Shown here: positions 11,015-24,420 of the stretch, piece by piece | Position numbering within the stretch: position 1 is the first letter of the stretch | Layout: each line of letters starts with the position of its first letter | DNA from: Myxocyprinus asiaticus | Lineage: Eukaryota; Chordata; Actinopteri; Cypriniformes; Catostomidae | Direction: 5' to 3' | NCBI RefSeq assembly: GCF_019703515.2 | Contig: NC_059346.1 | Location: forward strand, 13,372,501 to 13,436,500 | Length of the DNA stretch: 64,000 nt | The notes under the pieces: generated by a model | What the model saw: only the letters and a program-made list of their open reading frames with translations | The model's database searches: none | What the model was told of the DNA's origin: nothing | Made by a program: the position numbers and the translations under genes

Positions 11015-12157
11015 TAAGGCCTGTTCACACCAAATCCGTTACGATTTTGCGAGACGAACCTCTGACAGAAGGTTTATTACAGTCTGTACAAAAATGAAAC
11101 AAAAAACTATTTCACTCCAATACAGTAGGCGGGGCTATTGTTATACCAGTCTTCTGTCTGACCCCTTTAGCTGTTTAAGATTAATATACTGAACGCTGTT
11201 AAAGCATTTTTTTTAACTACTTTGGCATAACTATTTCATTATGTTCTTTCTATGGTGTTGATGCATTTTGAGGAGTGTATAATCTGTGTTTTTTATGTGA
11301 GTGAGATTAGTAAAGAGCACAGCTGGATATTTATTTGCACATGTATTTTGCAACACGTTGGTCTATATTCCAGACTCCCAAACTCATCTCCTCTTTTTAT
11401 AATGCCTGGATTAATGCCTGGGTAATATAACACAACGTACAGTGATATAAATACATGTGGAATAATGTACATTGAGAATAACAGGTAATATAAAATATGA
11501 TGCATATATTAAAAATATAAAAGTAAACACTGGCTCATGGTCTTTTCTTTATTTAAATTATTGCAATACTTTGTTCTTTATCCTTGCAATAAAAATAGCA
11601 GTGTGGTTCTGCAATTAATTTGTTTAAAACATTGCATATAACAAATCTTTTTATGGAATATAATTTTTTTATTATGAGCTTAGTGCAAACGAATTGTCGA
11701 ACCTCGCTGCTAATTTTAATGCCATAACAGGTACATTGATATACATATTAAATAATGTACATTTAAGACATAAGCAGATTATGTTTGCAGTACAAAGGGT
11801 TCATGAGCTGCAACTATTTATTTTTAAGTATGTGATTTTCTGGGTGTGTGTATCAGCTCCAGTCCAATGCCTGTGTTTGCCAGTTGATTAGTGCCACCAA
11901 CGTGCTGGATTGAGCAGCTGCAATGACTCTGTAAAAATGACAAAAAGCTATTTTCTCATTGGTCAGTCAGATTTCATGGCAATCTTAAGACATTTTTTGT
12001 AAAAAAAATTATTTAAAAAAACTTTAGAATTGTCGGCAGATGATTTGTCGGACCTGCTGTGAATAGTGCCATCAGAATCCATTGTTACCATTCAAAAGCT
12101 CATTCGGAACGAACAATCGCACCGAAAAAAAACTGGTTTGGTATGAACAGGCCTTTA
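11015..12157. mobile_element. non-autonomous DNA element with AAGGCCTGTTCACACC ends
   Basis: Left end AAGGCCTGTTCACACCAAAT (11016-11035) and the right end at 12138-12157, which reads AAAGGCCTGTTCATACCAAA on the minus strand. About 1.14 kb, AT-rich, no transposase frame. Many cyprinid elements begin with GGCCTGTTCACACCAA, but I cannot assign the superfamily from the sequence. A clear target duplication is not visible; the flanks resemble TTTA/TAAA. Confidence 0.65.
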
Positions 12158-12366
12158 GGATTAACCTCCTGAGACCCGAGCGTGACTGCTGTGCATTTTC
12201 CATTCCTCTTTTCAAATTTGTAACTAGTTGCCCCTAAGAAACATGCAAAAACAAGCTACAGAAAGTCAGATTTTGTATTTTATTTTTTAATCAAATTGTT
12301 TATTATGTTTCCAGGAGTGTTGGTTATTCATGTTTTTGAGACATTACATCAGAAATTAGCATAAAT

Positions 12367-13293
12367 AAAGTGCTTGGCCATTTCTCTTCTCTATACACAA
12401 CATCACTGCGACCCATCATTCAAGCACATGGGTTCTCTTACCACTGCTACGCCGATGACACAGGTCTACTTGTCTTTCCAGCCCAACGACACCATGGTGA
12501 CTGCCTGAATCTCAGCCTGTATGGCAGACATCTCGGCCTGGATGAAAGAACACCACTTGCAATTTAATCCAGCAAAGACTGAGCTCCTCGTCTTTCCAGC
12601 CAAACATTCTGTTGAACACAACATCACCATTCAGCTGGGTTCAACTACAATAACGCCTTCCAAAATGGTCAGAAATCTAGGGGTAACCATCAATAACCAA
12701 CTCAAATTCACAGACCACATCTCAAAGACAGCATGATCATGTAAAGTAGATTTACACTCTACAATATCAGGAAAATAATACCCTTCCTTTCTGAACATGC
12801 CACACAACTTCTTGTTTAGTCACTTGTCATAACTAGACTGGATTACTGTAATGCTCTCATTGCAGGCTTCCCTGCATGCACAATTAGGCCCCTGCAAATG
12901 ATTCAGAATGCAGAAGCACGTTTGGTCTTCAACTAACCAAAGAGAGCGCATGTTACACCACTCCTTGTCTCTCTTCACTGGCTGTCGGTTGATGCAAATA
13001 TCAAATTCAAGGCTCTGAATCTGGCATACAGAACAGTCACTGGGTCTGCTCCAGCATATCTTAAATTATTTCTGCAGAGTTGCCTTCCCACCAGAATCCT
13101 GCGGTCGGCTAACGAGCGGCACCTTGTACCAACACAAAGAGGCACCAAATCACTTTCCCGGACTTTCGGTTTCACTGTACCTCATTGGTGGAATGACCTT
13201 CCTAACTCCATCTATGAGGTGGACTCACTCTCTGTCTTCAAAAAATGGCTAAAGACACATCTTTTCCATGAGCACTTAACCATGAACTCATAT

Positions 13294-13300
<7 letters not shown>
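12367..13300 (+). pseudogene. L2-like reverse transcriptase fragment (pseudogene)
   Basis: Would copy element RNA at the nicked target. The frame shows the catalytic box C-Y-A-D-D-T (YADD at 12448-12459), then, after a frame change, ISAWMKEHHLQFNPAKTELL (about 12527-12590), as expected downstream of the palm. The 3' part carries LDYCNALIAG, LHWLSVDANIKFKALNLAY and PHWWNDLPNSIYEVDSLSVF, typical of L2-type ORF2 C termini. Defects visible: the shift between the YADD frame and the ISAW frame, and an in-frame stop after LVFN (about 12934). Fingers, endonuclease domain and ORF1 are absent. Confidence 0.85.

Positions 13301-13302
<2 letters not shown>

Positions 13303-13328
<26 letters not shown>
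13303..13328. repeat. (AC)n microsatellite
   Basis: About 13 AC units directly at the left junction of the Tc1 element at 13327. The LINE sequence on either side of the Tc1 reads CATATATACACA and TATATATTC, so the tract probably grew from an AC/TA-rich target. Confidence 0.85.
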
Positions 13329-14788
<1,460 letters not shown>

Positions 14789-15687
14789 TATATATATTCT
14801 TGTTGCACTCTAATCTGTTTTGGATACTACTATTCTGATTCTAGTGTAACTTTGTAGTGCAGCACTTTTCATACTACTGTCTCCTTAGGATGAATCGCTT
14901 ATGATGTATTATTCCTCTTTTGTAGTCGCTTTGGATAAAAAGCATCTGCCAAATGAATACATGTAAATGTATAATTCTGATTTAAAGTAATGGCCATCAT
15001 CATCCAATCACTGCCAACCAATAAAATTTTGCATGAAATATTCTGAATCTATGTACTGATTACCATTGTCCCATGTCTGCCAAACATGTTGAGTGGTCCA
15101 AATATCATCTGCCACCTGAAACTGAACTTTTGACTGGATGTTAGGAGTAAATGCACTTTGCTGCATAGGAAAGCTATAGGATGCTCCCTTCCTCCCATGC
15201 TCCCTAATTAGGGAATTACTTAAGCTCCAGTTTGAAAAGCACTTTATTTTCATCCTAACTCCATATATATCCTCTGAAGCAACATTTTCCAGCTTTTGGA
15301 TGCATCCATTGATTCTCAATGTTATAATGCACAGTGAATATAAGATATTTTAATGAAAATTAGGCTATAGTCCACGTACGTGGTAATTGTGTTTAACAGC
15401 GTGCCATTTCACGATAAACTCATGACATTTTAAAATTGGCATATCGGATGAAACTGGAGACTCTCCTCTTTTGACTAAACATAATGAGGTTTATTACCAG
15501 ATGTAGTTTTGTTGGCGTTTCTCACAAAGACAAACTGCTGAGATCGGCACAATGTTGTTTTGTCATATGACTCGGTGTGCTGAAAGTTTAACACTTTAAT
15601 GAACTGAGATCAGTTGGTTTAAAATGAAATGAAATTATGCATATCTTCTAGCGAATCCAAAACGCCCACACATGTGGATGTGGATTA

Positions 15688-15888
15688 ACAGCCTTGTTGG
15701 TCCTGGAGCAACATTCCTATCAGACAGATTTTAGGCTTAGGCATAAAAATGGGTTTTGGACTCCAAGAACATTCTTATCAAACTATTATCTCCCATCTCA
15801 TTTTAGGGGTAGTTAATAGTCATTGTTAGTTTAGGGATAGGATTAGGACTGTTTGACAGGAAATATGTTGCAGGACTAACAAACCTGT
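15688..15888. mobile_element. foldback MITE, 201 bp
   Basis: Left arm ACAGCCTTGTTGGTCCTGGA (15688) and right arm ATATGTTGCAGGACTAACAA then ACCTGT (to 15888) are imperfect inverted repeats of roughly 28 bp. The interior holds TTTTAGGGGTAGTTAATAG and TTTAGGGATAGGATTAGG. No coding capacity. It abuts the end of the unclassified repeat copy 1, where copy 2 has different sequence, so it may be an insertion. Confidence 0.65.
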
Positions 15889-16339
15889 TCTACTGGCAAA
15901 AATCACCATCACTGTCTAAACCACCTACTCCAACTACTATGCTACAGCTCCAACAGATACATGAAGAGCTTTTACACAATGCACAGCACATGCGATTCAG
16001 AGGGTTACAGTCATTTACAGAGAAGTACTACTTGGCCTGACAAAGTGTTTGAGTGGTATTAGTGAGCTTGTGTCCAGCATGTGCAGCTGAAGAAATGTAT
16101 TACAGGGCAAGTGCTTGAGGGCTTGGAAATACACCAAGGCCAGTGTGTTAGCACTGTGCTATCTACACTACTGAAAGGACAGGTCTGCCGTGAGTGGGTG
16201 TGTGATAGTGTGTGACAGCTTGAATAGCCCTAAATCAGATGTCCTCTGTCTAGGGTCTTTGTAATGCCTACTCACTGCTAATAGCTTTGAAACTCATCCA
16301 AGATTTTATCTGGATCTTTCGTTTAGTAACACATATTCT
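15889..16339. other. no gene recognised
   Basis: Non-coding sequence between a MITE and a SINE; no domain, repeat family or RNA structure recognised. Confidence 0.5.
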
Positions 16340-16745
16340 GGGGGGCCTGGGTAGCGAGTTTGAATCCAGGGTGTGCTGAGTAACTCCAGCCAGGTCTCCT
16401 AAGCAACCAAATTGTCCTGGTTGCTAGGGAGGGTAGAGTCACATGGTGTAACCTCCTCGTGGTCGCTATAATGTGTGGTTCTCGCTTTCGGTTGGGCATG
16501 TGGTGAGTTGTGCGTGGATGCCGCGGAGAATAGCATGAAGCCTCCACATGCGCTATGTCCCCGCGGTAATGCGCTCAACAAGCCACGTGATAAGATGCAC
16601 GGATTGACAGTCTTAAATGCGAAGGCAACTGAGATTCATCCTCCGCCACCCGGATTGAGGCGAGTCACTACGCCACCACGAGGACTTAGAGCGAACTGGG
16701 AATTGGGCATTCCAAATTGGGGAGAAAAGGGGAGAAAAAAAGAAG
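16340..16745 (+). mobile_element. tRNA-derived SINE, copy 1 (head deletion)
   Basis: Begins GGGGGGCCTGGGTAGC and reaches the B-box GTTTGAATCC about 20 bases later, so most of the interval between A and B boxes is missing compared with the copy at 47744. The body matches that copy throughout: CTCCAGCCAGGTCTCCTAAG, GGTTGCTAGGGAGGGTAGAG, CCACCCGGATTGAGG and GAATTGGGCATTCCA. It ends in an A-rich tail of AGAAAAAAAGAAG type. The 161-codon frame across it is a product of SINE sequence, not a gene. It would once have been transcribed by RNA polymerase III. Confidence 0.85.
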
Positions 16746-17403
16746 AAATAAAAAGAAAAACACATTCTGATGCACTTATACAGACAGCAAAGTATACAAA
16801 AAATACAGTATATAGAAAGAAAGTGCACACAAAAATGTGTGGTATTGGAGGTGAGGATATGACTTTACCAGAGACAAACTCCAATAAACATAAGTTTCAA
16901 TACACCAAAGGATGCCCACAAATCAGTCTGACAGACAGACAGACAGACAGATCGTGGTGAAACAGGCCGAGGCCGGATCACAGGCGGCCGAGCATGAAGG
17001 AGGAAAGGGAACTGTCACACTTCCACTGTCATTCTCCAAAGCATTTTCTCTCTTCTCTAACACGCACACTGGCATGCTGACCTACCTTGTCAGCTAAACT
17101 TCCCATGATGCTCCCCATCTCTCCATAAAACCTTCCTGCTTTCTATCGATATGACCTGTCAATCATCCCCATGGAAACCAGGTAGTCGGAGTAGCCTCTA
17201 ATAAGCAAGTGTATTTACCTGATCAACAGCTCTGTTCTGTCCAGTCCTACTCTGTGGAATACCACGGCCAATGAAGTGCAGTCACCTTCAATGACATTTC
17301 AAAATGACCTTTCACACTGCAAATTACTGAGTTGTGGAGTTGCTATTTAAGTTATAAAAGCATCTCTCATGTAAGAATTTATAAGCATGAACTGTCTGTG
17401 ATA
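16746..17403. other. no gene; (CAGA)n tract
   Basis: Holds a short (GACA)n microsatellite at about 16929-16951 and otherwise unique sequence of moderate GC (16950-17200). No exon-like frame found. Confidence 0.55.
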
Positions 17404-17910
17404 CAGTGGACTCAAAAAGTATTTGGACACTTAAGACAGTTAAAAATGTAAGAATTCCATTGCATTAGATTATAAAACATCAAAACCAGTGGCAAGAAAT
17501 GAAGCTGGACCTTTTCATCCAACTAACTTCACATACTGTTTTGCAACTAAATGGTTCCAAGGTAATTTTAGAAGATGTATATTAAGATCAGTTCCCCTCA
17601 AGTTCACACAGGTGTCCATGCAGAGTAACAACAGGTGTACAGTAGTTCATTGAATTAACTATGTACATGTTCCACTAATATTTGACAACCAGAAACTGCC
17701 CAAATACTTCTCGTCTTAATTTGGAAAATTATGCCTATTGTTTTACAATTAAACAATTTATTTATTTATTTATTTTGTGAAATGTTTTGCTTAAAAAGTG
17801 TTTGAATTATTTATCTTTACAATAAATGCCACTTCATTTCATAATTTGTTGACTAATTTAATTAAATTAATACATTAAGTGTGTCTTAAAGTGTGGTTCA
17901 CTGAATTATA
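17404..17910 (+). mobile_element. Tc1-like MITE, decayed copy
   Basis: Starts after TA with CAGTGGACTCAAAAAGTATT then TGGACACTT. It shares with 56356-57135 the blocks TTAGATTA-AAAACAT, CACAGGTGTCC, TAGTTCAT-(G/C)A, ATGTTCCACTAA and TTTGACA-CCAGAAA, in the same order. The right end near 17880-17910 (CATTAAGTGTGTCTTAAAGT then GTGGTTCACTG) is a decayed inverted repeat. No transposase. Confidence 0.7.
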
Positions 17911-18656
17911 TATACAGTTTAATCAATCATTTACTATATCCTATACTCATACACTGTCAATTACAATGAAAAACACACCAATACATATTATCCTCTGAAT
18001 ATACTACAGGGCAGGCAGGCAAAACATTCACATTAGTGCATAATCCACATTGTAATTCATAGTGTTGTGTGAATGGAGTAAAAATAAGCACACTGGAAAA
18101 GTGAAATCTGAAGAGAGAGGGAGAAAAGTGTGTGTGTGTTTTAGCCATATATGTTAAACAGTGTGTTTGTTTGCCTGTGTGTGCGTTTGGGTGTGTTCTG
18201 GCTTAGTTAATGCACTGCTGTGTGGTGGGAGTCACTAGACCCCCCTGTGCTGCTCTTGACCACTGTGCCCCTCGGCACTGGCACGCTTGTTTTCTCTGTT
18301 TTGTCTGGTCAAGTTTATATCTTCCTCTCTTTGTATCCCCCTCTCCTCATCTGCATTCTTTATTGGGCTCTGATGGGTGACCGATGACCTTTTGAATGGA
18401 GAGGACTTCCTGTCCAAAAAACACCCCAGTATCCCATCTCTCTTTCTCACTCATGTACATGGGCACCGTTAGGATTTTTGGGCCCACTGATAACTTTATA
18501 CTCTGGGCCCCCTTTCTTATCACAACCTTTAACTATTTGTTTTTCTCATAAACATTATCATTATTAATAAATGTAAACATAAGCATGATTGCACCTTCAG
18601 TAAGAGACACTAAACCAATTTAAGTTTGAATAGTTCATTAAAATAAATATGCATAA
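17911..18656. other. no gene recognised
   Basis: Unique-looking non-coding DNA with GT-rich runs (18130-18200). The pyrimidine-rich block 18240-18450 has an open minus frame of 71 codons with no recognisable domain. Confidence 0.5.
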
Positions 18657-19628
18657 TAGGGGTGTAACGGTTCACTCATCTCACGATTCGGTTCGGTTCA
18701 CAATACTGAACTTACGGTTCGGTTCGTTTCACAATTCTTTCAACTAAGCCGAAATCAAGAAAAGCTCAGATTCAAAGTTTTTTTTTTTTTTTTTTTTTAT
18801 TAAAATTAAAGACATATGCAAAACAGTTCCTTTCCTTTAAAATTGAGCTAAAAGTACTGTTCTTAAAAGTGATAGGACTAAAAATCCACCCAAAACAGGG
18901 CAATGGTGACACCAAATGGAAATATTAGCTAATACTTCTGCTTACAGAAAATACGGAATTATGTTAGATATGTATGCTTCTTACACACCGTCACTGATTA
19001 CAGACATTTAAAATATTTTAAATTAAAATTGTATTTTTCTAAAATAGTTTTGTCTCTGAATACATCTAAATATTCTTTAAAAAAAAATAAATAGGCTATT
19101 TAATGGAAGTTAATAATAATTTACTGATGAAATCAAATCAGACATGACATTTGACATTAGGATTATATTCCCCCATAGCATTATTAAACATAATATTCAG
19201 CATTATATATAGTAGATTAATAAGGCACTCTCATTAATCCTCTGTAAACTTTGAATTTCTCTCGCACAGTCAGAGCAGATCACTCTCGCGCTTCAAACGG
19301 ACATTCAATCCCTCGTGCTGAAAAGGCGCGTCTCACTCCCGCTCCTGGTTTCACTTTCAGCCAAACTCATGGTACAAGTACAACACCTGTGGCTGCTAGT
19401 TTGAAAACATATTTTAGAGCTCCTTGTGTCCAAAGAAGCGATTTCTATGTGTATGCCCGAGTTATGTAGGCGTAGGATGTCACGCGTATTGGATAGAACA
19501 GACGCTAAAAATAATGTTAATATTTTATTTTATTTTTATTTATTTAATGAAGTCTCATCTCCACGATGAACATCGGCACGTTTTTTTAACCACGATGCAT
19601 CGTATCACGATAAACCGTTACACTCCTA
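18657..19628. mobile_element. non-autonomous hAT element with exact TSD
   Basis: Left end TAGGGGTGTAACGGTTCA (18657-18674). The right end, read on the minus strand, is TAGGAGTGTAACGGTTTA (19611-19628), 16 of 18 matching. Both sides have the same 8-bp duplication ATGCATAA (18649-18656 and 19629-19636). Length 972 bp. The subterminal region repeats GGTTCGGTTC. No transposase frame. The diverged, truncated relative at 3240-4573 shares its interior. Confidence 0.92.
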
Positions 19629-19932
19629 ATGCATAATAAATGAACATATACATATTAGAATGTTTGATCAAGACAGTTTAGCGAGTGGGAACTGTGCTTC
19701 TATTTAAAATATTGGCTTTTTATGTTTTAAATGTTGATTTCAGTAATTTCTTGGAATATCCTAAGGCAAACAAAACCAGATTTTCCCCCTACAATCAGAG
19801 AGACTTAAAACATAACATAATGTGCCCCCTTACTGTAGCAACACCAACTATAGAAATTGGCATTTTGACAGTAATGTTATAGATTCATATTAACATTTTA
19901 TAATGGGAAGGATAAGTCTACTCGGTTTGTAT
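19629..19932. other. no gene recognised
   Basis: AT-rich spacer between a hAT element and an unclassified repeat; nothing assigned. Confidence 0.5.
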
Positions 19933-20830
19933 TAAAACCTCCTGAGACAGGAGTGTGGCTGCTGTGTGCATTTTCCATTTCCGTTTTTGATTTGTAACTA
20001 GTAGCACCTAATAAACTTGCACATAAATAAAATTAAGCAAATAGTTTTCCTAAAAATGTATGGCAACATATGTGGACAGCGGGACTAAGTTGTGAAATTT
20101 TAAATAATACCAAACTATAGAAAGTCAGAATTGTTTCATCAAATTGTTTATTACAGTATGTTTCCAGGAGTGTTGTTATTCATGTTTTTGAGACGTTATA
20201 GACATTACATCAGAAATTAGCATAACCATATTAAAATAAAATTATACTTTATAAATTCTGAATCTATGTACCGATTACCATTGTCCCATATATGCCAAAC
20301 ATGTTGAGTGGTCCAAATATCATCTGCAACCTGAAACTGAACTTTTGATAGGAAGTTTGTGTTAAATGCTACAAAGCGTCTGGAAAGCAACCTTTTTTCA
20401 GGTTTTGGAAGAACCCATTGATTCTCAATGTGATAATGCACAGTAAATATAGGATTTCTATGGAAAAAATGCACTTAAGTGCACATTAGTGTACATTGTG
20501 TTTAGCAGCGCGACGTGTTGCAATACATCGCTCAAATTTTAAAAATGACATATCGGATGAAACTAGAGAATAATCTTTTGACTCAAACAGGCTTCAATGT
20601 AAAAAACGTAATCAGGTTTCTTACCAGATGTAGTTTTGTTGGCATTTCTTCCAAAAACAAACTCCGCTGTGGTTGGGGCTATGTTGTTTTGTCACATGAC
20701 TCTTGCGTCAAAAGTTTAACCCTTTACTGACAGCACAGAGTCTTCTGAACTGAGATCAATCGGTTTAAATTAATTTAAATTATGCGTTGCATATAGCGAA
20801 GCCAAAATACAACACCCACACATGTGTACG
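19933..20830 (+). repeat. unclassified repeat, copy 2 (uninterrupted)
   Basis: Starts AAAACCTCCTGAGACAGG, close to the start at 12163, and follows the same order of blocks through TTTCCAGGAGTGTT, GTCCAAATATCATCTGC, ATTGATTCTCAATG, CATATCGGATGAAACT and CACCCACACATGTG. It carries about 110 bp near 20000-20110 that copy 1 lacks. Neither end shows an inverted repeat I can confirm. The family is unknown to me. Confidence 0.7.
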
Positions 20831-22588
20831 CAGGGTCGCACAAGGATACTGATGGTATTTTTAGTTAGATTCTAAATGTGTTTAGGCTACCGTTTTAACC
20901 CCTGACAAAATACTATAGTTTGTTTTATAATCCATGAACCAAGCGATCAGTTTTCCCTACTGTGTAAAATTTGCTGTCAGTGCTGTTTAGAATGTCGGGG
21001 CTGTCTGGTCTTATGAGATGTTTGACTCTCTCCATAATGCTTCAAAGCAGAAAATTTTCAGTTTAATTCTAATGAGTCTCACAGGTTTTATGGTCTGTGT
21101 CATGCTGTTTACTGCAATCCGCTCTGCACGATCCATTCAAGCCTGGTGAATGATGCGTCTAAGTGGAACAGAACAAAGGTAAAAATCAAACACATTGCAT
21201 GCATACAAGGTCTAAGAAACAAACAAGCAAAGCTAAAAAACACAGGAAGGTTCAACAAGCATCAAAGTCCACTCATAGACTGTCAAAAATAGTCTCTCCA
21301 TTTTAAGGCAGTATTTAAAGTATTTGTTTAGCCAAAAATGCTAATAATTTTGTTCCTCATTTTACAGTTATGGTGCTTTTCTTATGTCATTTGAGATAGA
21401 CAGTCTATTGTAAAATAGCAGATATTGTTGTTTCATTATCTATTACTGTATTTTTAAGGAATACACCTGGGTTAAATACAATTTAGGCTCTATACACAGC
21501 ATCTGTGGCATGTTGTTGAATACCACAGAGAATCATTTTATACAAAAAATGATGACAGGTATTTTTATTTCACAATTTTTAGAAAGTATAAACATACATA
21601 TACATAACACAATATTTTACATGTTAGCATTAGATTGCTGTGATAAAATAGCTGCGCAAAATTATATCCAATTTTTCAACTCATGTCAAGACCATATAAA
21701 CCAGGAAGTTTTGCACGATAGGCACAAGGATACCAGGAAGTGACTCCATCCTCTGGAATTACGTCCGTAACTGATAACCACCTGGAAATTTTACACATGA
21801 AAAAGTAGTCCCACCTCAAAATGTCAATAGTTTTACAGATGAGATAAGCATTTTATCCTTTTTTTATTGCTGTTGTTTACTGAATAATTCATATAAGTGC
21901 TTTAACAAAAATACAAGCTTTACATTGTTGCTTTCACAGTAAACCCTCCAGTAGATTTGCCTCTTTGGCTCCCATTATAAGTGCATTACTGTACATGTTA
22001 GGGGACAAGTCAAACGTTTCCACAGTAATCAAGCTTAACTTGTATTAAAACATTCCTTTAAAACTTAAAAAATAATACCTACCTTTCTCTGACCTATCAA
22101 GGTCTGTGTTTCTGCAACAACATCAAATCTTTGCTACAGCCTCTGATCCAACAACCTGTCCCCTTTCAGGCAGCAGAGAAACATACACACAAAACTCTCA
22201 TACTCTGAAATGAACCAAAAGTTCAAGGTTAAGGCTCCGCTGGGACTATCCTCAGTGCCTGAGTCAAAGTTAATGGCAAAATAGATCTAAAGTGTGAACT
22301 GTGCTGTCCAGTGGTTAGGAGGAGTATGTAAGTCTCAAATACACACATTCACACTAACTCAGGCACAAGTGACAAGGAATTTGTGATTTTTTTCTCTCTT
22401 GGCATTGCTTGCAGGCTATAAGCCATTTAGAATGGGTCTGCCTGGGCAACTCAACAAGGACAGAAGTGATCAATAGAGAATGAGAGCAGTGGAGAGAGAG
22501 GAACAGTAAGTGATCTGCCTTTTTATTATGTTTAAATGTGTTAATTTGGCTGATTTGTCATTTCTAATTATAAAATGATACTTCTGAC
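20831..22588. other. 1.8 kb without recognised genes
   Basis: Mostly unique-looking non-coding sequence. The longest frame (77 codons from 21510) shows no domain. No repeat family assigned. Confidence 0.5.
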
Positions 22589-24420
22589 TAGGGATGCATG
22601 ATTTGGACAAAAGTCATATGCAATTATTATGAAAAATATTGTGATTGCGATTTGAACTGGCATAGGATGAAAAAAAAAAACTAATATGTGATTTTATTTT
22701 ATTTTTTTACAAAAATTTGCTAATATTTTGCCCATGTTCTTAGACTTGGGCCACTCTTTGAGGGTTCACACTTACGTCTTCTTAAAAAGAACAAAACTCA
22801 GCCCTTTTTCACTTCAGCCACAAACAAACAAACAAAAAAATAAATAAATAAAACATTGAAACAAAAGAGAAGAAAAAAAAAATCACTGTCTTCTTCACAT
22901 TCACAATGTACCTTTCCACTATGTACCTGTTTTTGTCCACTTTATGATAGTGTCTCATCCCACTATTCATCATCATTATTTTTTTGGAATGTAGTGAACT
23001 TGAAAATCACATTATTGTATTATAATTTCAGTTGTTGAAATTAACGTGTTAAAACATGCGATTAAATTGTTTAACACATAAATTTTTCTTTAATGCAATT
23101 AACACATTTACCAATTTTCACATTAGATTCTGACCATTTTTTTTTTAGCTCCGTGAGAGTTCTGAACACTGGTTGGACTAGGGTGGAACCTTACAATGTG
23201 TCTGGGGACATTTTTACACTGAAGCACACAACAAAAACACACAACAGTGATTCCATGTCAATGATAAAGTAATAGAGAAAGGACCTCATAACCACACAAA
23301 ACAAACCCAGATGGGACCTACGAAAAGCTGCATTAACATGACTCGCTGGAGCGACGCAACAGCGTTTCCCCGGCGTTGTGTTGCGCATCCCTCTTACTGG
23401 ACAATTTATATTACGTGCACAGTGCACGTATACGTGCACAGTGCCAGCACTCAGAACTAAACAAGACATTCTCTTTAGCACTTATTATGTGGAGTTCAAA
23501 ACTGCATGAATCACTGCTGTAGAGGATAGCCACGATTAATATTGTCAAAGATGAGATTTAATGCCCATTGCAATGAATACTCAAACTTTAGGAACTAGTT
23601 CTTTCAATTAGTCAACCTCCCACTTAGATTTTGGGAAAAATTTAATGTTATTTGAATTGGTGCTATTTTAGTGCATTTCTATCTTTATACTGTGGAATAC
23701 TTTGTTTGGAAAATGTTAATAAATCCTTAATGTTACATATTGTTTTCTTTTGTTTTCTAAGGAGGAACTAAATGCATTTGACAGGAAAATAGGTACATAT
23801 AGAGTCAAATTTCAGCACTTTCAAAGAAAATCATGTGATTAATCACAATTAAATATTTTATTCGACTGACGGCACTAATTTTAATATAATATTCTACTTC
23901 ACTAAGAGAATGTGCTTAATGATTGACAGGCAGAAAGCACATCAAAGTCTTCTGATTGGCTAATCAAAGAACGTGTTTGCAGCCTGCATTCATATATCAG
24001 GTCACTTATTTCATCTGCTTACCATTCCATAAAATAAAAATAAGAATGCTTGCGTGTTGCTGCATTACCGGTAGTACCGAGCACCGAATCAAGTCAGTCC
24101 CTGAGTGCTGTCTGACTAACGCACGACTGCTTTTAAAAGCCCACAAAAGTTTGAGCGCATGCTCTGTTACTCCTTTTACACTGAAATGGACAATTAATTC
24201 AATTAAAATTGTGATATGTCCTAGTGTGATTAATAAATCACAAAATGCTGCGATTTAAATAAATATACAGTCTGCATGTGCTGCATGTTTCAAAGTGAAT
24301 GTGTGAAGTTGCTCATACGCTAAAAACACCACATTTTATGAGCGTTGCGCACTGTGCTTGTTGTAGCACACATTCAATGTGAAGTTCGCCGTACCAGCAG
24401 ACTATACTGTATATTTATGT
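22589..24420. mobile_element. hAT-like element, left end intact, opened by a second element
   Basis: Begins TAGGGATGCATGATTTGGAC (22589) and continues with ATTGTGATTGCGATTTGAAC. On the far side of the insert at 23029-23877 come GTGATATGTCCTAGTGTGAT and ATCACAAAATGCTGCGATTT (24211-24257), typical of the inner right part of TAGGGATGCACGATT-type hATs. The right terminal repeat is not found, so the 3' boundary is approximate. No transposase frame. Confidence 0.55.
23029..23877. mobile_element. non-autonomous hAT-like element (copy of 60308 family), nested
   Basis: Starts CAGTTGTTGAAATTAACGTG and ends TTCGACTGACGGCACTA. It matches 60308-61147 in order: TTTACCAATTTTCACATT, AGCTCCGTG, TGCTGAACACTGGTTG or close, and AGAGTCAAATTTCAGCACTT. 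It lies inside the element that begins at 22589. I could not confirm a target duplication. Confidence 0.7.

Noticed and set aside
16475..16957. 161-codon plus-strand open frame
   Set aside because: It runs through tRNA-SINE copy 1 and its A-rich tail; the same sequence occurs at 47854 with a different frame structure, so it is a chance frame in a repeat.
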